In this document: piece by piece, positions 1-8,197 of the stretch
How positions within the stretch are numbered: position 1 is the first letter of the stretch
Layout: every line of letters starts with the position of its first letter
Origin: Sharpea porci
GTDB taxonomy: Bacteria; Bacillota_I; Bacilli_A; Erysipelotrichales; Coprobacillaceae
DNA: 48,039 nucleotides
Direction of reading: 5' to 3'
NCBI RefSeq assembly: GCF_009695655.1
Contig: NZ_VUNM01000019.1
Span: 1 to 48,039, forward strand
The notes under the pieces: model-generated
What the model was told of the DNA's origin: nothing
Databases searched by the model: none
What the model saw: the letters and a program-made list of their open reading frames with translations, nothing else
Program-made: the position numbers and the translations under genes

Positions 1-274
1 TATATGATGTCTGCTTCATTGGTTCTAGAAGCTTTGACTGCGATAGGGAGATAAGGACAATGTCCTTATCTCTTTTTTCTTCCTCCGTCATCTTCTTGGC
101 AATCTTTTTTCCCCAGGCTATGACTTCATCCTCACTGTTATTATGTTGAGGAAGGAGTTCTTCCATAGTTCCGAGTTTCCTTACTATCTTTGAAGTTGAT
201 TTGCCGTTCTTTCTAAATGATTTCTGGATGTAAAGTGATGTAGAGTTCTTAGATTTTGAAAAGGTCAGTTTCAT
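1..274 (-). CDS. Transposase, N-terminal part (runs off window)
   Basis: Reads leftward from an ATG at 274, preceded by an AGGAGG site with 8-base spacing; the ATG six bases upstream is too close to that site. About 91 residues are visible. The start, with LYIQKSFRKNGKSTSKIVRK followed by a short LGTMEEL segment, is typical of IS1634-type (IS4 superfamily) DDE transposases, whose N-terminus reads through a small basic domain before the catalytic core. The catalytic residues lie outside the window. The protein is nearly identical to the partial one at the other end, with a few substitutions such as SEDEV versus SEEEV, so the copies have begun to diverge. Confidence 0.75.
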   Translation of the reverse strand, partial: MKLTFSKSKNSTSLYIQKSFRKNGKSTSKIVRKLGTMEELLPQHNNSEDEVIAWGKKIAKKMTEEEKRDKDIVLISLSQSKLLEPMKQTSY

Positions 275-430
275 AGGCATCACCTCCTACAACTATTATA
301 TCATATATTCCTGCGTATTACTACATATAATTTCGCAAATTTGACAATAAAAAAACTCAAAAGCATTGATATAATCAACGTTTTGAGCGATTTGGTTAGT
401 GAAAAAATAGAGACAACTGTCAAACTCCCG
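1..430 (-). mobile_element. Partial insertion sequence, left copy (IS1634/IS4-like)
   Basis: Bases 53-430 are the reverse complement of bases 47662-48039, aligned without gaps and with only scattered mismatches. The shared outer end reads CGGGAGTTTGACAGTTGTCT, which probably marks the IS terminus at about 430. Inside it lie a promoter-like stretch, a strong ribosome site and the transposase N-terminus. The element continues beyond the window, so its other end and any target duplication cannot be seen. The family name is inferred from the transposase N-terminus. Confidence 0.8.
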
Positions 431-508
431 TGTTGGTGAGCTCTTAGTAGCCTATGAAATATCAAGAAAATGAGTTTTCTTATATTTTTCTAAAATTTGT
501 GATATGTC

Positions 509-539
509 TTTAAAGCGCTAACATTGGTACAATGTTAGC
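509..539 (+). promoter_or_regulatory. Promoter with cre-like CcpA site and 9-bp inverted repeat
   Basis: TTTAAAGCGCTAACAT at 509-524 matches the CcpA cre consensus WTGNAANCGNWWNCAW at all but one defined position. It overlaps the right half of a plausible -35 (505-510) and lies just ahead of a good -10, TACAAT at 528-533. A perfect 9-bp inverted repeat (517-525 and 531-539) spans the -10. A transcript starting near 540 would carry only the ribosome site before the ABC ATPase gene. Catabolite repression is inferred from position. Confidence 0.5.
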
Positions 540-559
540 AGCAAAGGAGAATGATAACT

Positions 560-1669
560 ATGGCAAATTTATCATTAGAACATATTTATAAAACATATCC
601 TAATGGCTATGAAGCTATTAAGGATTTCAATTTAAAGATTGATGACAAGGAATTCATTATTTTCGTAGGACCTTCAGGTTGTGGTAAATCAACAGTCTTA
701 AGAATGATTGCAGGTCTAGAAGATATTACAGGTGGTTCATTAAAGATTGATGGTGTTGAAATGAACGACGTTGAACCTAAGGATCGTGATATCGCCATGG
801 TCTTCCAGAACTACGCCTTATATCCACATATGACTGTTTATGAAAATATGGCTTTCGCTTTAAAGATTGCCAAGGTTGATCCTAAAGTCATTGATGAAAA
901 GGTAATGAAAGCTGCAAAGATGCTTGATATCGAGAAATATCTTGATCGTAAACCAAAAGCCTTATCAGGTGGCCAGCGCCAGCGTGTCGCAATGGGACGT
1001 GCAATGGTCCGTAATCCTAAGGTCTTCCTAATGGATGAACCTCTTTCTAACTTGGATGCCAAGTTAAGAGTACAGATGCGTTTAGTCATCTCTAAATTAC
1101 ATCAGAAATTAGGTACAACATTCATCTATGTCACACATGACCAGACTGAAGCCATGACATTAGGTACAAGAATCGTTGTCTTAAAAGATGGTATTGTACA
1201 GCAGATTGATACACCTCAGAACCTTTATAATAAACCTGCTAACTTATTCGTAGCCGGCTTCATTGGTTCACCACAGATGAACTTCTTAAATGCCAAGGTT
1301 GTCTTAGGCACAAAAGGTATTGAATTACAGTTAGAAAATGGTGTTCAGTTCAAAGTTGACGAAGCAAGAGAAAAAGCACTTATGAATGGTCAGTATATTG
1401 GCAAGACTGTGATTCTTGGTATTCGTCCTGAAAATATCTCAGATAAGCCTTCTTTCGTAGAAGCACATCCACAAACAACATTTACAACACATATTGATGT
1501 TTATGAAACATTAGGTGCTGAAGTTTATCTCTACTTCAACATCAATGATACAAAAGTGACAGCACGTGTTGATCCACATACTGCCTCTAGACAGGGTGAT
1601 ACAGTTAAGTTTGCCTTAGATCTTTCTAACTATCACCTCTTTGATAAAGATACTGAATTGGCTATCTAG
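560..1669 (+). CDS. Multi-sugar ABC transporter ATPase, MsmX/UgpC type
   Basis: Energises carbohydrate import by hydrolysing ATP at the inner face of sugar ABC permeases. The 369-residue length fits the MsmX/MsmK/UgpC family. Walker A is GPSGCGKST (about 37-45), the signature is LSGGQRQRVAMGRAM, Walker B is VFLMDEPLSNLD, and the H-loop lies in YVTHDQTEA. The last ~130 residues form the TOBE/MOP-like regulatory domain. The start at 560 is chosen because the AAAGGAGA site (543-550) sits about 10 bases upstream; an in-frame ATG at 551 abuts that site. No permease or binding-protein gene is nearby, as expected for a shared ATPase serving several importers. It is followed by a strong terminator and preceded by a cre-like site. 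Confidence 0.93.
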   Translation: MANLSLEHIYKTYPNGYEAIKDFNLKIDDKEFIIFVGPSGCGKSTVLRMIAGLEDITGGSLKIDGVEMNDVEPKDRDIAMVFQNYALYPHMTVYENMAFALKIAKVDPKVIDEKVMKAAKMLDIEKYLDRKPKALSGGQRQRVAMGRAMVRNPKVFLMDEPLSNLDAKLRVQMRLVISKLHQKLGTTFIYVTHDQTEAMTLGTRIVVLKDGIVQQIDTPQNLYNKPANLFVAGFIGSPQMNFLNAKVVLGTKGIELQLENGVQFKVDEAREKALMNGQYIGKTVILGIRPENISDKPSFVEAHPQTTFTTHIDVYETLGAEVYLYFNINDTKVTARVDPHTASRQGDTVKFALDLSNYHLFDKDTELAI

Positions 1670-1711
1670 TCAATTGGTATATATAATAAATTTTCCTTCA
1701 TCTTCCTAACT

Positions 1712-1745
1712 AAACGAAAAGATCCCCTGCGGATCTTTTTCGTTT
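1712..1745 (+). terminator. Rho-independent terminator of the ABC ATPase gene
   Basis: A long stem pairs AAACGAAAAGATCC with GGATCTTTTTCGTTT around a short loop, 43 bases after the stop codon. The 3' arm is T-rich. Confidence 0.85.
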
Positions 1746-1851
1746 ACAACAAAACAAAGTATTAAAGACAAAATACATTGCTTTCTATTTGCGTAAACGA
1801 GGAAAAAACGATTCAACAATGTATCAAAAAAGAACAGCTTGCACTGTTCTT

Positions 1852-2172
1852 CTATTCATGCCATTCAGTTTCGCCTGCAAACCGCCATTTTGCTTCTTCA
1901 GGTACCTCGAATGGAAGTCTTCCAGTCCTATCAATGTAGTCCTTCTCCTCCTGTGAGATAAGGCGACCGGCAGTCAATCCATCTTCTTCGAACTCTAGAA
2001 GACATCCTCCTCTTGCGCCTATAATTACCTCAAGATTTATGTAATCCACGTAGGCATTCAGAACTTCCTCAGCTTTCTCATCACTGATAGCATCTCGTTC
2101 TTCGTCACTGAGACCTTCGTACCATTCGATGATTTCTAGCGATCTGATGATATTAGATAATGGGTTCTTCAT
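1852..2172 (-). CDS. Small acidic protein of unknown function
   Basis: A 106-residue, strongly acidic protein (many Glu/Asp) with no signal peptide or membrane segment. I do not recognise the family. The N-terminal ~50 residues look helical, with a segment EWYEGLSDEERDAISDEKA, and the C-terminus is rich in Trp and Glu. A clear AAGGAG site precedes the ATG at 2172. Its promoter is module P1 (2196-2228), one of four matched modules here, so it is probably co-regulated with the 75-residue gene upstream. Its position next to an IS and a possible transposase relic suggests an accessory origin. Coding is supported by the ribosome site and promoter, not by recognised homology. Confidence 0.65.
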   Translation of the reverse strand: MKNPLSNIIRSLEIIEWYEGLSDEERDAISDEKAEEVLNAYVDYINLEVIIGARGGCLLEFEEDGLTAGRLISQEEKDYIDRTGRLPFEVPEEAKWRFAGETEWHE

Positions 2173-2195
2173 ACATCCTTCTCCTTTTCATTTTC

Positions 2196-2228
2196 ATTAT
2201 CATTCTTGTTTTTATACTGAGGAACCGT
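2196..2228 (-). promoter_or_regulatory. Promoter module P1 (ACGGTTCC type)
   Basis: On the minus strand, TGACGGTTCCTCA is followed by exactly 17 bases after TTCCTC and then a GATAAT -10 (2196-2201). It lies upstream of the 106-residue gene. The -35 region shares ACGGTTCC with three further modules. Confidence 0.55.
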
Positions 2229-2332
2229 CAGGTCCTCATTTTGTCTTGTAGCATTAGATTAACTCATTCATTGTTTTGATCGCTTTTTATAGAGTGAAGT
2301 AATAGATGAGAATTAAAAGGTCTTTCATTCCA

Positions 2333-2560
2333 CTAGCATATGTTTGGCGTATCGCTATCTTGTTCTTGATGACGTTCCATATCCTCAATCATTCTTACCA
2401 ACATATGATTATCTGTATCAATAAGTCCGATATGCTCGTTGAGAATATGTTGTAGTTCAGGGCTTATACCTGATCTTTTAAGAAGTCTCATATTAGCTAA
2501 AACTCCTTCAAGATCTTGGTAAACGATCTTAATGCGTCTGATGATTTCCTTTTCTTCCAT
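2333..2560 (-). CDS. Small helical protein of unknown function
   Basis: A 75-residue protein starting MEEKEIIRRIKIVYQDLEGV. The ATG at 2560 is chosen because AAGAGGAAA lies 8 bases upstream; the open frame continues further 5' without such a site and would run back through the promoter. Heptad-like hydrophobic spacing through EGVLANMRLLKRSG and HMLVRMIEDMERHQE suggests a helical, perhaps dimeric, protein. There is no recognised domain. Promoter module P2 lies about 65 bases upstream. It is probably part of the same accessory unit as the 106-residue gene. Confidence 0.6.
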   Translation of the reverse strand: MEEKEIIRRIKIVYQDLEGVLANMRLLKRSGISPELQHILNEHIGLIDTDNHMLVRMIEDMERHQEQDSDTPNIC

Positions 2561-2623
2561 GATAATTTTTCCTCTTTTCTTAGTTTTTATTAAGCAAGGA
2601 TGCATACCTATGCTTATATCCAT

Positions 2624-2656
2624 AGTATAAATTAGGGGGCAAAACGCCGGAACCGT
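2624..2656 (-). promoter_or_regulatory. Promoter module P2 (ACGGTTCC type)
   Basis: The minus strand carries GCTTCTCACGGTTCCGG, then 17 bases after TTCCGG, then a TATACT -10 (2624-2629). It serves the 75-residue gene starting at 2560. The 17-base block GCTTCTCACGGTTCCGG is identical in module P4. Confidence 0.6.
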
Positions 2657-2744
2657 GAGAAGCACGTTTTCGTGAGACCGTATTTTTAATAAGAAATAAT
2701 AAATGAGCTAAGGTCAAATATTGAATGTATGAATATTTTTATAT

Positions 2745-2780
2745 TCAATTGGTGAATTCAAACAAACAGCTGCTTATCAT
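2745..2780 (-). CDS. Possible 11-residue peptide gene
   Basis: The frame MISSCLFEFTN has a very strong ribosome site (AGGAGGAG, 6 bases before the ATG at 2780) and sits directly downstream of promoter module P3. It could be a real micropeptide, a leader peptide, or the truncated remains of a longer gene that once matched the neighbouring genes. Apart from its position, nothing in the peptide itself supports a function. Confidence 0.3.
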   Translation of the reverse strand: MISSCLFEFTN

Positions 2781-2811
2781 GCCTTACTCCTCCTATCAAT
2801 ATGCAGATATC

Positions 2812-2844
2812 ATTTTATATTATGTCCAAATATTGAGGAACCGT
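2812..2844 (-). promoter_or_regulatory. Promoter module P3 (ACGGTTCC type)
   Basis: The minus strand carries TGACGGTTCCTCA, a 17-base spacer after TTCCTC, then TAAAAT (2812-2817). The 13-base -35 block is identical to P1. A strong ribosome site and an 11-codon frame follow. Confidence 0.5.
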
Positions 2845-2907
2845 CACAGCCTCGTTTTGCTTTGGCACACTATTAGCCTGGTAAAAATAAGTCCTCACCA
2901 CTCCTCT

Positions 2908-2940
2908 AGTATATACGGCAGTTTTGAACACCGGAACCGT
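2908..2940 (-). promoter_or_regulatory. Promoter module P4 (ACGGTTCC type)
   Basis: The minus strand carries GCTTCTCACGGTTCCGG, a 17-base spacer after TTCCGG, then TATACT (2908-2913). It is nearly a duplicate of P2. Only a weak GTG-initiated frame of 29 codons lies between it and P3, so no gene is called. Confidence 0.55.
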
Positions 2941-3005
2941 GAGAAGCTGTGTTTGTTTTTACTTTCAGAAATATGTTATTTACTATCTCTTGTCTTATAA
3001 AAAAA

Positions 3006-3036
3006 GTTCGTAGAATATTCATCTACGAACTATTTT
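3006..3036 (+). terminator. Perfect stem-loop, terminator-like in both directions
   Basis: GTTCGTAGA (3006-3014) pairs perfectly with TCTACGAAC (3022-3030) around a 7-base loop. It is flanked by A-runs on the left and TATTTTT on the right, so it could stop transcription on either strand. It separates the small-gene array from the region to its right. Confidence 0.55.
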
Positions 3037-3039
3037 TCT

Positions 3040-3178
3040 TCAGATAGTTATTGTTACAGTCAATTGCAATTTCGTACTTTTTGTTGAATAATAGCCAAGA
3101 GCAGGAACTTGTTCATTAAGTGAATGCCTTCTTGAAACATACGTGCTCTTATTTCCAATATATAGAAACTTTAAAAAA
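3040..3178 (-). pseudogene. Possible transposase C-terminal remnant
   Basis: A minus-strand frame ending at TGA 3040-3042 reads STYVSRRHSLNEQVPALGYY, continuing to ...TVTITI. The pattern H-S-L-N-x-x-x-P-x-x-x-Y resembles the end of rve-type integrase cores (IS3/IS481-like). There is no start codon, ribosome site or upstream domain; the frame fades into the malQ terminator. Read as a relic, not a functional gene. The homology is pattern-based only. Confidence 0.25.
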
Positions 3179-3205
3179 AGTGAGTTTGCATAGGCAGACT
3201 CACTT
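3171..3205 (-). terminator. Terminator of the glgP-malQ operon
   Basis: A minus-strand stem pairs AGTGAGTCTGC with GCAAACTCACT around a 4-base loop, followed by a run of seven T. It begins directly after the malQ stop codon. Confidence 0.9.
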
Positions 3206-3210
3206 TTTTA

Positions 3211-4659
3211 TTAAGCTCGATGATATGTTTTAAGAAGATGTTTAATATGTCTTATACGACGTTCAAATGGGGCTAGCGTACTCATTTTCCAGCACCAGTT
3301 AGGGGCACCAATAGTACTTGGGGTATTAATTCTACCCTCATTGCCTAATGCTAAGAAATCTTCCATCATGATAATGGCAAGAATGGCATCTGAGCCAAGC
3401 ATCCATTTGATCTGACGATCAGCCATTGTCTTACCATGAATCTGTAAATGATTCATCACAGCTTTTGCATGCTTCTTTTCACCAACCGTTAAGTCGCTAT
3501 ACCAGCCATTAACGGGGGCATTGTCATGTGTGCCTGTATAGGCAATACAGAACTCAGGAAGTTTGTAGTCAACCTTGGCCATATCATCACCAAATGAGAA
3601 CTGGGCAATACGCATACCCAACATATGATAATGGTCTTTAAGTTCGAGAACTTCTGGTCTTAAGTCACCTAAGTCTTCAGCAACAAGATTGAGATCAGGC
3701 ATTTTGTCATAGACATAATCGAAGAAATCGTAGGCTGGGCCTAAAATCCATTCGCCATTTCTCGCTGTTGTTTCTCCTGCTGGTACTTTCCAGTATGTAT
3801 CGAAGGCACGGAAGTGATCGATACGAATAATATCAAATAAATCCTTATTCCAAGATAAACGTTTCATCCAGAATGAATAATCATGTTCTTTAAGATAATC
3901 CCAATCATATAATGGGTTACCCCATAACTGACCATCTTCTGAGAAATAATCTGGGGGAACACCTGCTACTGATGTTGGATGTCCTGTTTGATCAAGTAAG
4001 AAGCATTCTTTGTTGTCATAAACATCAGCTGAATCTAAGCCAACATAGATAGGCATATCACCCATAATAATAATGCCTTTACTATTCGCATAGTCTTTTA
4101 GCTTAAGCCATTGTTTAGCGAAATAATATTGGACAAAGAATTGATATTGGTATTCTTCTTCATCATATTCTAATGTTGTCCATTCAAGCCATCCTTTATT
4201 ATCATTAGCTTTCTTACGGGCAATGAATTTAGCATAGCCATCTAGCCAGAAAGCCTTATCGACAAATTCCTGATAGTCTTGATCAGGGATGAATTTCTTG
4301 AAGGCTTGATGGAGTAAATCACGCTTGTAGGCACGAACAGCGCTATAGTTAATGAATTCACTGTCTTTTTCAAAGGCAGGTGCTTCTTCAAGCAAGCCTT
4401 CTTCAACAAGTAAATCCAAGTTAATATAAACTTCATCACCAGCAAATGAGGAAGATGGCTGGTAAGGAGATTCCCCATAGCCAGCTGGATTTAAAGGCAA
4501 AATCTGCCAAATTTTAAACTGTGCGCGTGCGACTAAATCCACAAAGTCATAAGCGCTCTTTCCTAAATCACCAATGCCATGGTTGGCAGGAAGCGAGAAA
4601 ACTGGCATAAGAATGCCAGCTTGTCGCACATTTGAATTAAAGTTTCCAGATGTCTTCAT
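3211..4659 (-). CDS. malQ: 4-alpha-glucanotransferase (amylomaltase, GH77)
   Basis: Transfers alpha-1,4-glucan segments between maltodextrins, releasing glucose and making longer chains for phosphorylase; cytoplasmic. The 482 residues fit GH77 disproportionating enzymes. Visible motifs are [20 protein letters not shown] near the N-terminus, [15 protein letters not shown], the nucleophile region [13 protein letters not shown] (Asp), the acid/base region VAEDLGDL (Glu) and YTGTHDN with the transition-state-stabilising Asp. The gene overlaps the end of glgP by 23 bases and has no strong ribosome site of its own, which suggests translational coupling. It is followed by a strong terminator. The identification is firm. 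Confidence 0.95.
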   Translation of the reverse strand: MKTSGNFNSNVRQAGILMPVFSLPANHGIGDLGKSAYDFVDLVARAQFKIWQILPLNPAGYGESPYQPSSSFAGDEVYINLDLLVEEGLLEEAPAFEKDSEFINYSAVRAYKRDLLHQAFKKFIPDQDYQEFVDKAFWLDGYAKFIARKKANDNKGWLEWTTLEYDEEEYQYQFFVQYYFAKQWLKLKDYANSKGIIIMGDMPIYVGLDSADVYDNKECFLLDQTGHPTSVAGVPPDYFSEDGQLWGNPLYDWDYLKEHDYSFWMKRLSWNKDLFDIIRIDHFRAFDTYWKVPAGETTARNGEWILGPAYDFFDYVYDKMPDLNLVAEDLGDLRPEVLELKDHYHMLGMRIAQFSFGDDMAKVDYKLPEFCIAYTGTHDNAPVNGWYSDLTVGEKKHAKAVMNHLQIHGKTMADRQIKWMLGSDAILAIIMMEDFLALGNEGRINTPSTIGAPNWCWKMSTLAPFERRIRHIKHLLKTYHRA

Positions 4660-6901
4660 TGTACTGTGCTATTGTACGGTCGCTTGAGAAGAAGCCTGCT
4701 TCAGCAATATTGACAAGCATCTTTCTCGCCCATACTTCTCTTTCTTTATAATCTTTGATTGCTTGTTCTTTTGTCTTAATATAGTCTCTGACATCAAGCA
4801 ATGTCATAAACCAGTCTTTTGTCGTTAATTCATGGTGTAATCTTTCTAAGCTTGTTGGATCACCAGCTTGACGCATTTCTTCCCCAACTAAGAAATCAAC
4901 AACTTCCTGTAACTGCTTGTCATTCGCAAGAATATCAGCAGGATGATAATCCGCATTTTCATAATGCTTAATAACAGTATCACTATCAGCACCAAAGATA
5001 TAGATATTGTCATCACCTACTAATTCATGAATTTCAACATTGGCCCCATCATCAGTACCTAATGTCACTGCACCATTAAGCATCAGCTTCATATTACCCG
5101 TACCACTTGCTTCCTTGGATGCTAGAGAAATCTGTTCTGATAAGTCAGCGGCTGGAATAAGCTTTTCAGCATATGTGACATTGTAGTTTTCTACCATAAC
5201 AACCTTTAAGTATGGAGATACTTCAGGGTCGTTATTAATGATGTTGGAAAGTGTTAGGATGGCATGAATGATATCCTTGGCAATCACATAGGCAGGAGCT
5301 GCCTTGGCACCAAAGATGCATGTAATAGGATGAGCTGGGAGTTTGCCAGCTTTAATCTGTAAGTACTGGTAGATGATATAAAGGACATTCATCTGCTGAC
5401 GCTTATATTCATGTAATCTCTTGATTTGGACATCAAAGATTGCATCCGTATCAAGCTTAATGCCTTCTTTATTGTAGACATATTGAGCAAGTTGTTCTTT
5501 CTTAAGCTCTTTGATTTCAAGTAATTTCTTAAGAACATCCTTGTCCTCAGTATATTTTAATAAGCCTTTTAATTCTTCAGCGTTAGCCTTATAGCCTTCA
5601 CCAATTAATGAATCAATAAAGTCTGTCAATTCCTCATTACAATCCATTAACCATCTTCTAAATGTAATACCATTTGTCTTATTGTTGAACTTAGATGGAT
5701 AGAGTTCATAGAAATCATGTAATTCTGTTTCTTCAAGAATCTTTGTATGAATAGCAGCAACACCATTAATAGAATAACCAAAATGAATATCCATATGGGC
5801 CATGTGTACAAGTTTCTCATTATCAATAATAGCAACCTTTGGATTATCACTACGGATAGCTGCAACAGCATCCAAGGCTTCAATGATTGGTACTAATTGT
5901 GGCACAACTTCTTCAAGATAGCTTAAAGGCCATTTCTCAAGTGCTTCAGCTAAGATAGTATGGTTTGTATAGGCACATGTAAGCTGTACTGTATGAATGG
6001 CTTCTTTCATAGTGAGGCCTTCTTTCATCAGCAAGCGAATAAGTTCAGGAATGACCATTGATGGATGTGTGTCATTGATCTGAATAGCGACATATTTATG
6101 CATTTCACGTAAGTCTTTATGACGTCTCTTGAGATCTTCAAGAATCATCTGGGCACCATTAGATACCATGAAGTACTGCTGATAGATTCTCAGCTTTCTA
6201 CCGGCATCATCACTATCGTCTGGATATAAGAATAATGTCAGGTTCTTGAGAATATTATCTTTATCAAACTGAATACCATCATGAACAATACTTTCATCCA
6301 CACTACCAATATCAAATAAATGAAGCTTATTCTTCTTTCCATGATAACCTACAACATCAATATCATAGAGTGTTGATTTAATCGCAAAATCCTTAAATTC
6401 AACTAAATAACTCTTTCTTGTCTTATTTAACCAGCTATGATCATCAATCCAGTAATCAGGTGTTTCAAACTGTTTTTCATTTTCAAACTTCTGTTTAAAT
6501 AAACCTAAATGATAATTTAAACCAACACCATCACCTGGTAAGTTCAATGTTGCAATAGAATCTAAGAAACAAGCAGCAAGTCTTCCTAAACCACCATTAC
6601 CTAGTGAAGGTTCAGCTTCAATTTCCTCAATTTCAGCTAAATCAAAACCATTCTGTGCTAAAATATCTCTTACTTCTTTACGAATACCTAAGTTAATAAG
6701 ATTATTACTCATTAACTTACCAATAAGGAATTCAGCAGAGAAATAATAGAGTTTACGTTCTCCACTAATTTCTTCCTTATCTTCCAACATATCTTTAACG
6801 ACCGCTAAGAGAACAGTATAAACCTGTTCTTTAGTAAGGTCTCCAAGTCTTTTTTCATAGAGTTTTAATGACGTATCTTGTAGTTGTTTTTCTAATTGCA
6901 T
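4637..6901 (-). CDS. glgP: Glycogen/maltodextrin phosphorylase (GT35)
   Basis: Releases glucose 1-phosphate from the non-reducing ends of alpha-1,4-glucans using phosphate and pyridoxal phosphate. The protein has 754 residues, slightly short of the ~800 usual for bacterial enzymes. The N-terminal glycine-rich block [19 protein letters not shown] and the PLP-lysine block [15 protein letters not shown] are intact, followed by [11 protein letters not shown]. It starts at an ATG with an AGGAGGAG site and a consensus promoter (6929-6957). It forms an operon with malQ: the pair degrades stored or imported glucan to glucose 1-phosphate and glucose. Whether the substrate is glycogen or maltodextrin cannot be told from sequence. 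Confidence 0.95.
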   Translation of the reverse strand: MQLEKQLQDTSLKLYEKRLGDLTKEQVYTVLLAVVKDMLEDKEEISGERKLYYFSAEFLIGKLMSNNLINLGIRKEVRDILAQNGFDLAEIEEIEAEPSLGNGGLGRLAACFLDSIATLNLPGDGVGLNYHLGLFKQKFENEKQFETPDYWIDDHSWLNKTRKSYLVEFKDFAIKSTLYDIDVVGYHGKKNKLHLFDIGSVDESIVHDGIQFDKDNILKNLTLFLYPDDSDDAGRKLRIYQQYFMVSNGAQMILEDLKRRHKDLREMHKYVAIQINDTHPSMVIPELIRLLMKEGLTMKEAIHTVQLTCAYTNHTILAEALEKWPLSYLEEVVPQLVPIIEALDAVAAIRSDNPKVAIIDNEKLVHMAHMDIHFGYSINGVAAIHTKILEETELHDFYELYPSKFNNKTNGITFRRWLMDCNEELTDFIDSLIGEGYKANAEELKGLLKYTEDKDVLKKLLEIKELKKEQLAQYVYNKEGIKLDTDAIFDVQIKRLHEYKRQQMNVLYIIYQYLQIKAGKLPAHPITCIFGAKAAPAYVIAKDIIHAILTLSNIINNDPEVSPYLKVVMVENYNVTYAEKLIPAADLSEQISLASKEASGTGNMKLMLNGAVTLGTDDGANVEIHELVGDDNIYIFGADSDTVIKHYENADYHPADILANDKQLQEVVDFLVGEEMRQAGDPTSLERLHHELTTKDWFMTLLDVRDYIKTKEQAIKDYKEREVWARKMLVNIAEAGFFSSDRTIAQYNEDIWKL

Positions 6902-6928
6902 GACAACTCCTCCTTCTACTCACTATAA

Positions 6929-6957
6929 ACTATAGTCATCCCCACCATCAAGTGCAA
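6929..6957 (-). promoter_or_regulatory. Promoter of glgP-malQ
   Basis: The minus strand has TTGCAC (6952-6957), 17 bases, then TATAGT (6929-6934), close to the sigma-A consensus. It lies about 28 bases upstream of the glgP start codon. No cre site is evident. Confidence 0.7.
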
Positions 6958-7003
6958 GACCACCTCAAAAACTTGATATTTTTATTAAAAAAACAATAGA
7001 TTA

Positions 7004-7759
7004 TCACAGCCTAAATATCTTATTGGCATTCTCACTTGTTGCCTTTGCGACAACTTCTTCATCAAGTCCTCTTAACTCAGCAATTGTTTTTGCGATATAG
7101 ATACAGTTAGCAGGTTCATTCGTTGTCCCACGAAGTGGTACAGGTGCCATATAAGGGTCATCTGTTTCTATCAACAAGGCATCCAATGGGACATTCGTTG
7201 CTACACGTTTTGGCATCTTGGCATTCTTGAATGTCACTGGACCAGCAAGAGAAATATAATAACCAAGCTTAATAAAGCGCAATGCCATTTGATCCGACCC
7301 ACTATAACAATGCATAATCCCTTTTAAATGCGCTTTTTCAAGGACATTATAGGTATCTTCGTAGGCATCACGGCAATGTATAGTAATAGGAAGGTTCAAA
7401 TCTTGAGCAATCTTGATTTGTTTTAGAAAGACATCCATCTGTTTCTCTTTAGGCACATCATCATAATAGTAATCCAGGCCTATTTCTCCTAAAGCCACAA
7501 CCTTGTCATCCTGTGCCATCTTGGCAATTAAGGCAAGATCTTCATCAGTTGTATTGAGGCAATCGTTGGGAGAAATACCCACCGTGGCATAGATGAAGTT
7601 ATATTCATGGGCAATCTGTACCGCACGCTGACTGCTTTCGACATCATAACCAACAACAGTCATATGATTAACTCCCTTTTCTAAGGCATTTTGGATATAG
7701 TGATCACGCTCTTCAAAAAGCTCTTCGCTATTTAAATGTGTATGTGTATTGAAATACAT
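7004..7759 (-). CDS. tatD: TatD family metal-dependent DNase/hydrolase
   Basis: A 251-residue TIM-barrel amidohydrolase-fold enzyme, likely acting on DNA or nucleotide phosphodiesters. The metal ligands of the family are visible: FNTHTHLN at the N-terminus, GEIGLDYYYD in the middle, ITIHCRDAYED, MHCYSGS and LIETDDPYMAP near the end. The ribosome site AGGAGG precedes the ATG well. In Bacillus this gene (yabD) sits next to rnmV and rsmA; here it lies on the other side of prs in the same block. It is probably transcribed with the small membrane protein gene upstream, only 11 bases away. Confidence 0.92.
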   Translation of the reverse strand: MYFNTHTHLNSEELFEERDHYIQNALEKGVNHMTVVGYDVESSQRAVQIAHEYNFIYATVGISPNDCLNTTDEDLALIAKMAQDDKVVALGEIGLDYYYDDVPKEKQMDVFLKQIKIAQDLNLPITIHCRDAYEDTYNVLEKAHLKGIMHCYSGSDQMALRFIKLGYYISLAGPVTFKNAKMPKRVATNVPLDALLIETDDPYMAPVPLRGTTNEPANCIYIAKTIAELRGLDEEVVAKATSENANKIFRL

Positions 7760-7770
7760 GTACGTTCCTC

Positions 7771-8148
7771 CTATCGAAATGATTCTATCATATTCACAAT
7801 ACCAACCCCAGCCACAAGCTCAACAATGATATAGGCATCACCTAATATACGCATATATTCATTAACATAGGGAATATTGGTTAAATATGAGGCATATAAT
7901 GGAAATAAACCAATCACAATATGAATAATATTCACAACACGATAGAGTATTCTTTTATGAATAGCCATATTATATGTCAGATAAAGAACGACCCCCATCA
8001 ACATAAAGATCATAATACGAGCCTGCTCTGAGGTAAGAGGAATATGTGTAGTGATATAGGTCGTAATTGTAGAAATATAACGTGAATAAAGCGTATAGAT
8101 GACTGATGGTATCAGTACATAGAGTACAGCTCTTAGTTTTTCATTCAT
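7771..8148 (-). CDS. Small integral membrane protein, unknown
   Basis: A 125-residue protein with about four hydrophobic helices (roughly 5-24, 44-62, 69-90 and 104-120) joined by short loops. I do not recognise the family. It starts at an ATG preceded by AAAGGA. It lies between prs and tatD; the terminator after prs suggests that it and tatD are transcribed partly independently. No catalytic or ligand-binding motif is evident. Confidence 0.75.
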   Translation of the reverse strand: MNEKLRAVLYVLIPSVIYTLYSRYISTITTYITTHIPLTSEQARIMIFMLMGVVLYLTYNMAIHKRILYRVVNIIHIVIGLFPLYASYLTNIPYVNEYMRILGDAYIIVELVAGVGIVNMIESFR

Positions 8149-8166
8149 AGCAATCCTTTCTGCCCA

Positions 8167-8192
8167 TCAAAAAAAGGCATATATAATGCCTT
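8167..8192 (-). terminator. Terminator after prs
   Basis: The minus strand has AAGGCAT, a 5-base loop, ATGCCTT, and then a T-run, immediately after the prs stop codon. Confidence 0.8.
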
Positions 8193-8197
8193 CTATT

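Noticed and set aside
2561-2665. Upstream extension of the 75-residue gene to an earlier start
   Set aside because: The extension overlaps promoter module P2 and lacks a ribosome site; the ATG at 2560 has a good one.
2217-2950. The repeated GGAACCGT motifs as ends of a MITE
   Set aside because: The copies are direct rather than inverted, and the fixed 17-base spacing to -10 boxes explains them better as promoters.
2725-3000. A 91-codon plus-strand frame
   Set aside because: It has no ribosome site, runs through promoter modules P3 and P4 on the opposite strand, and its composition is not protein-like.
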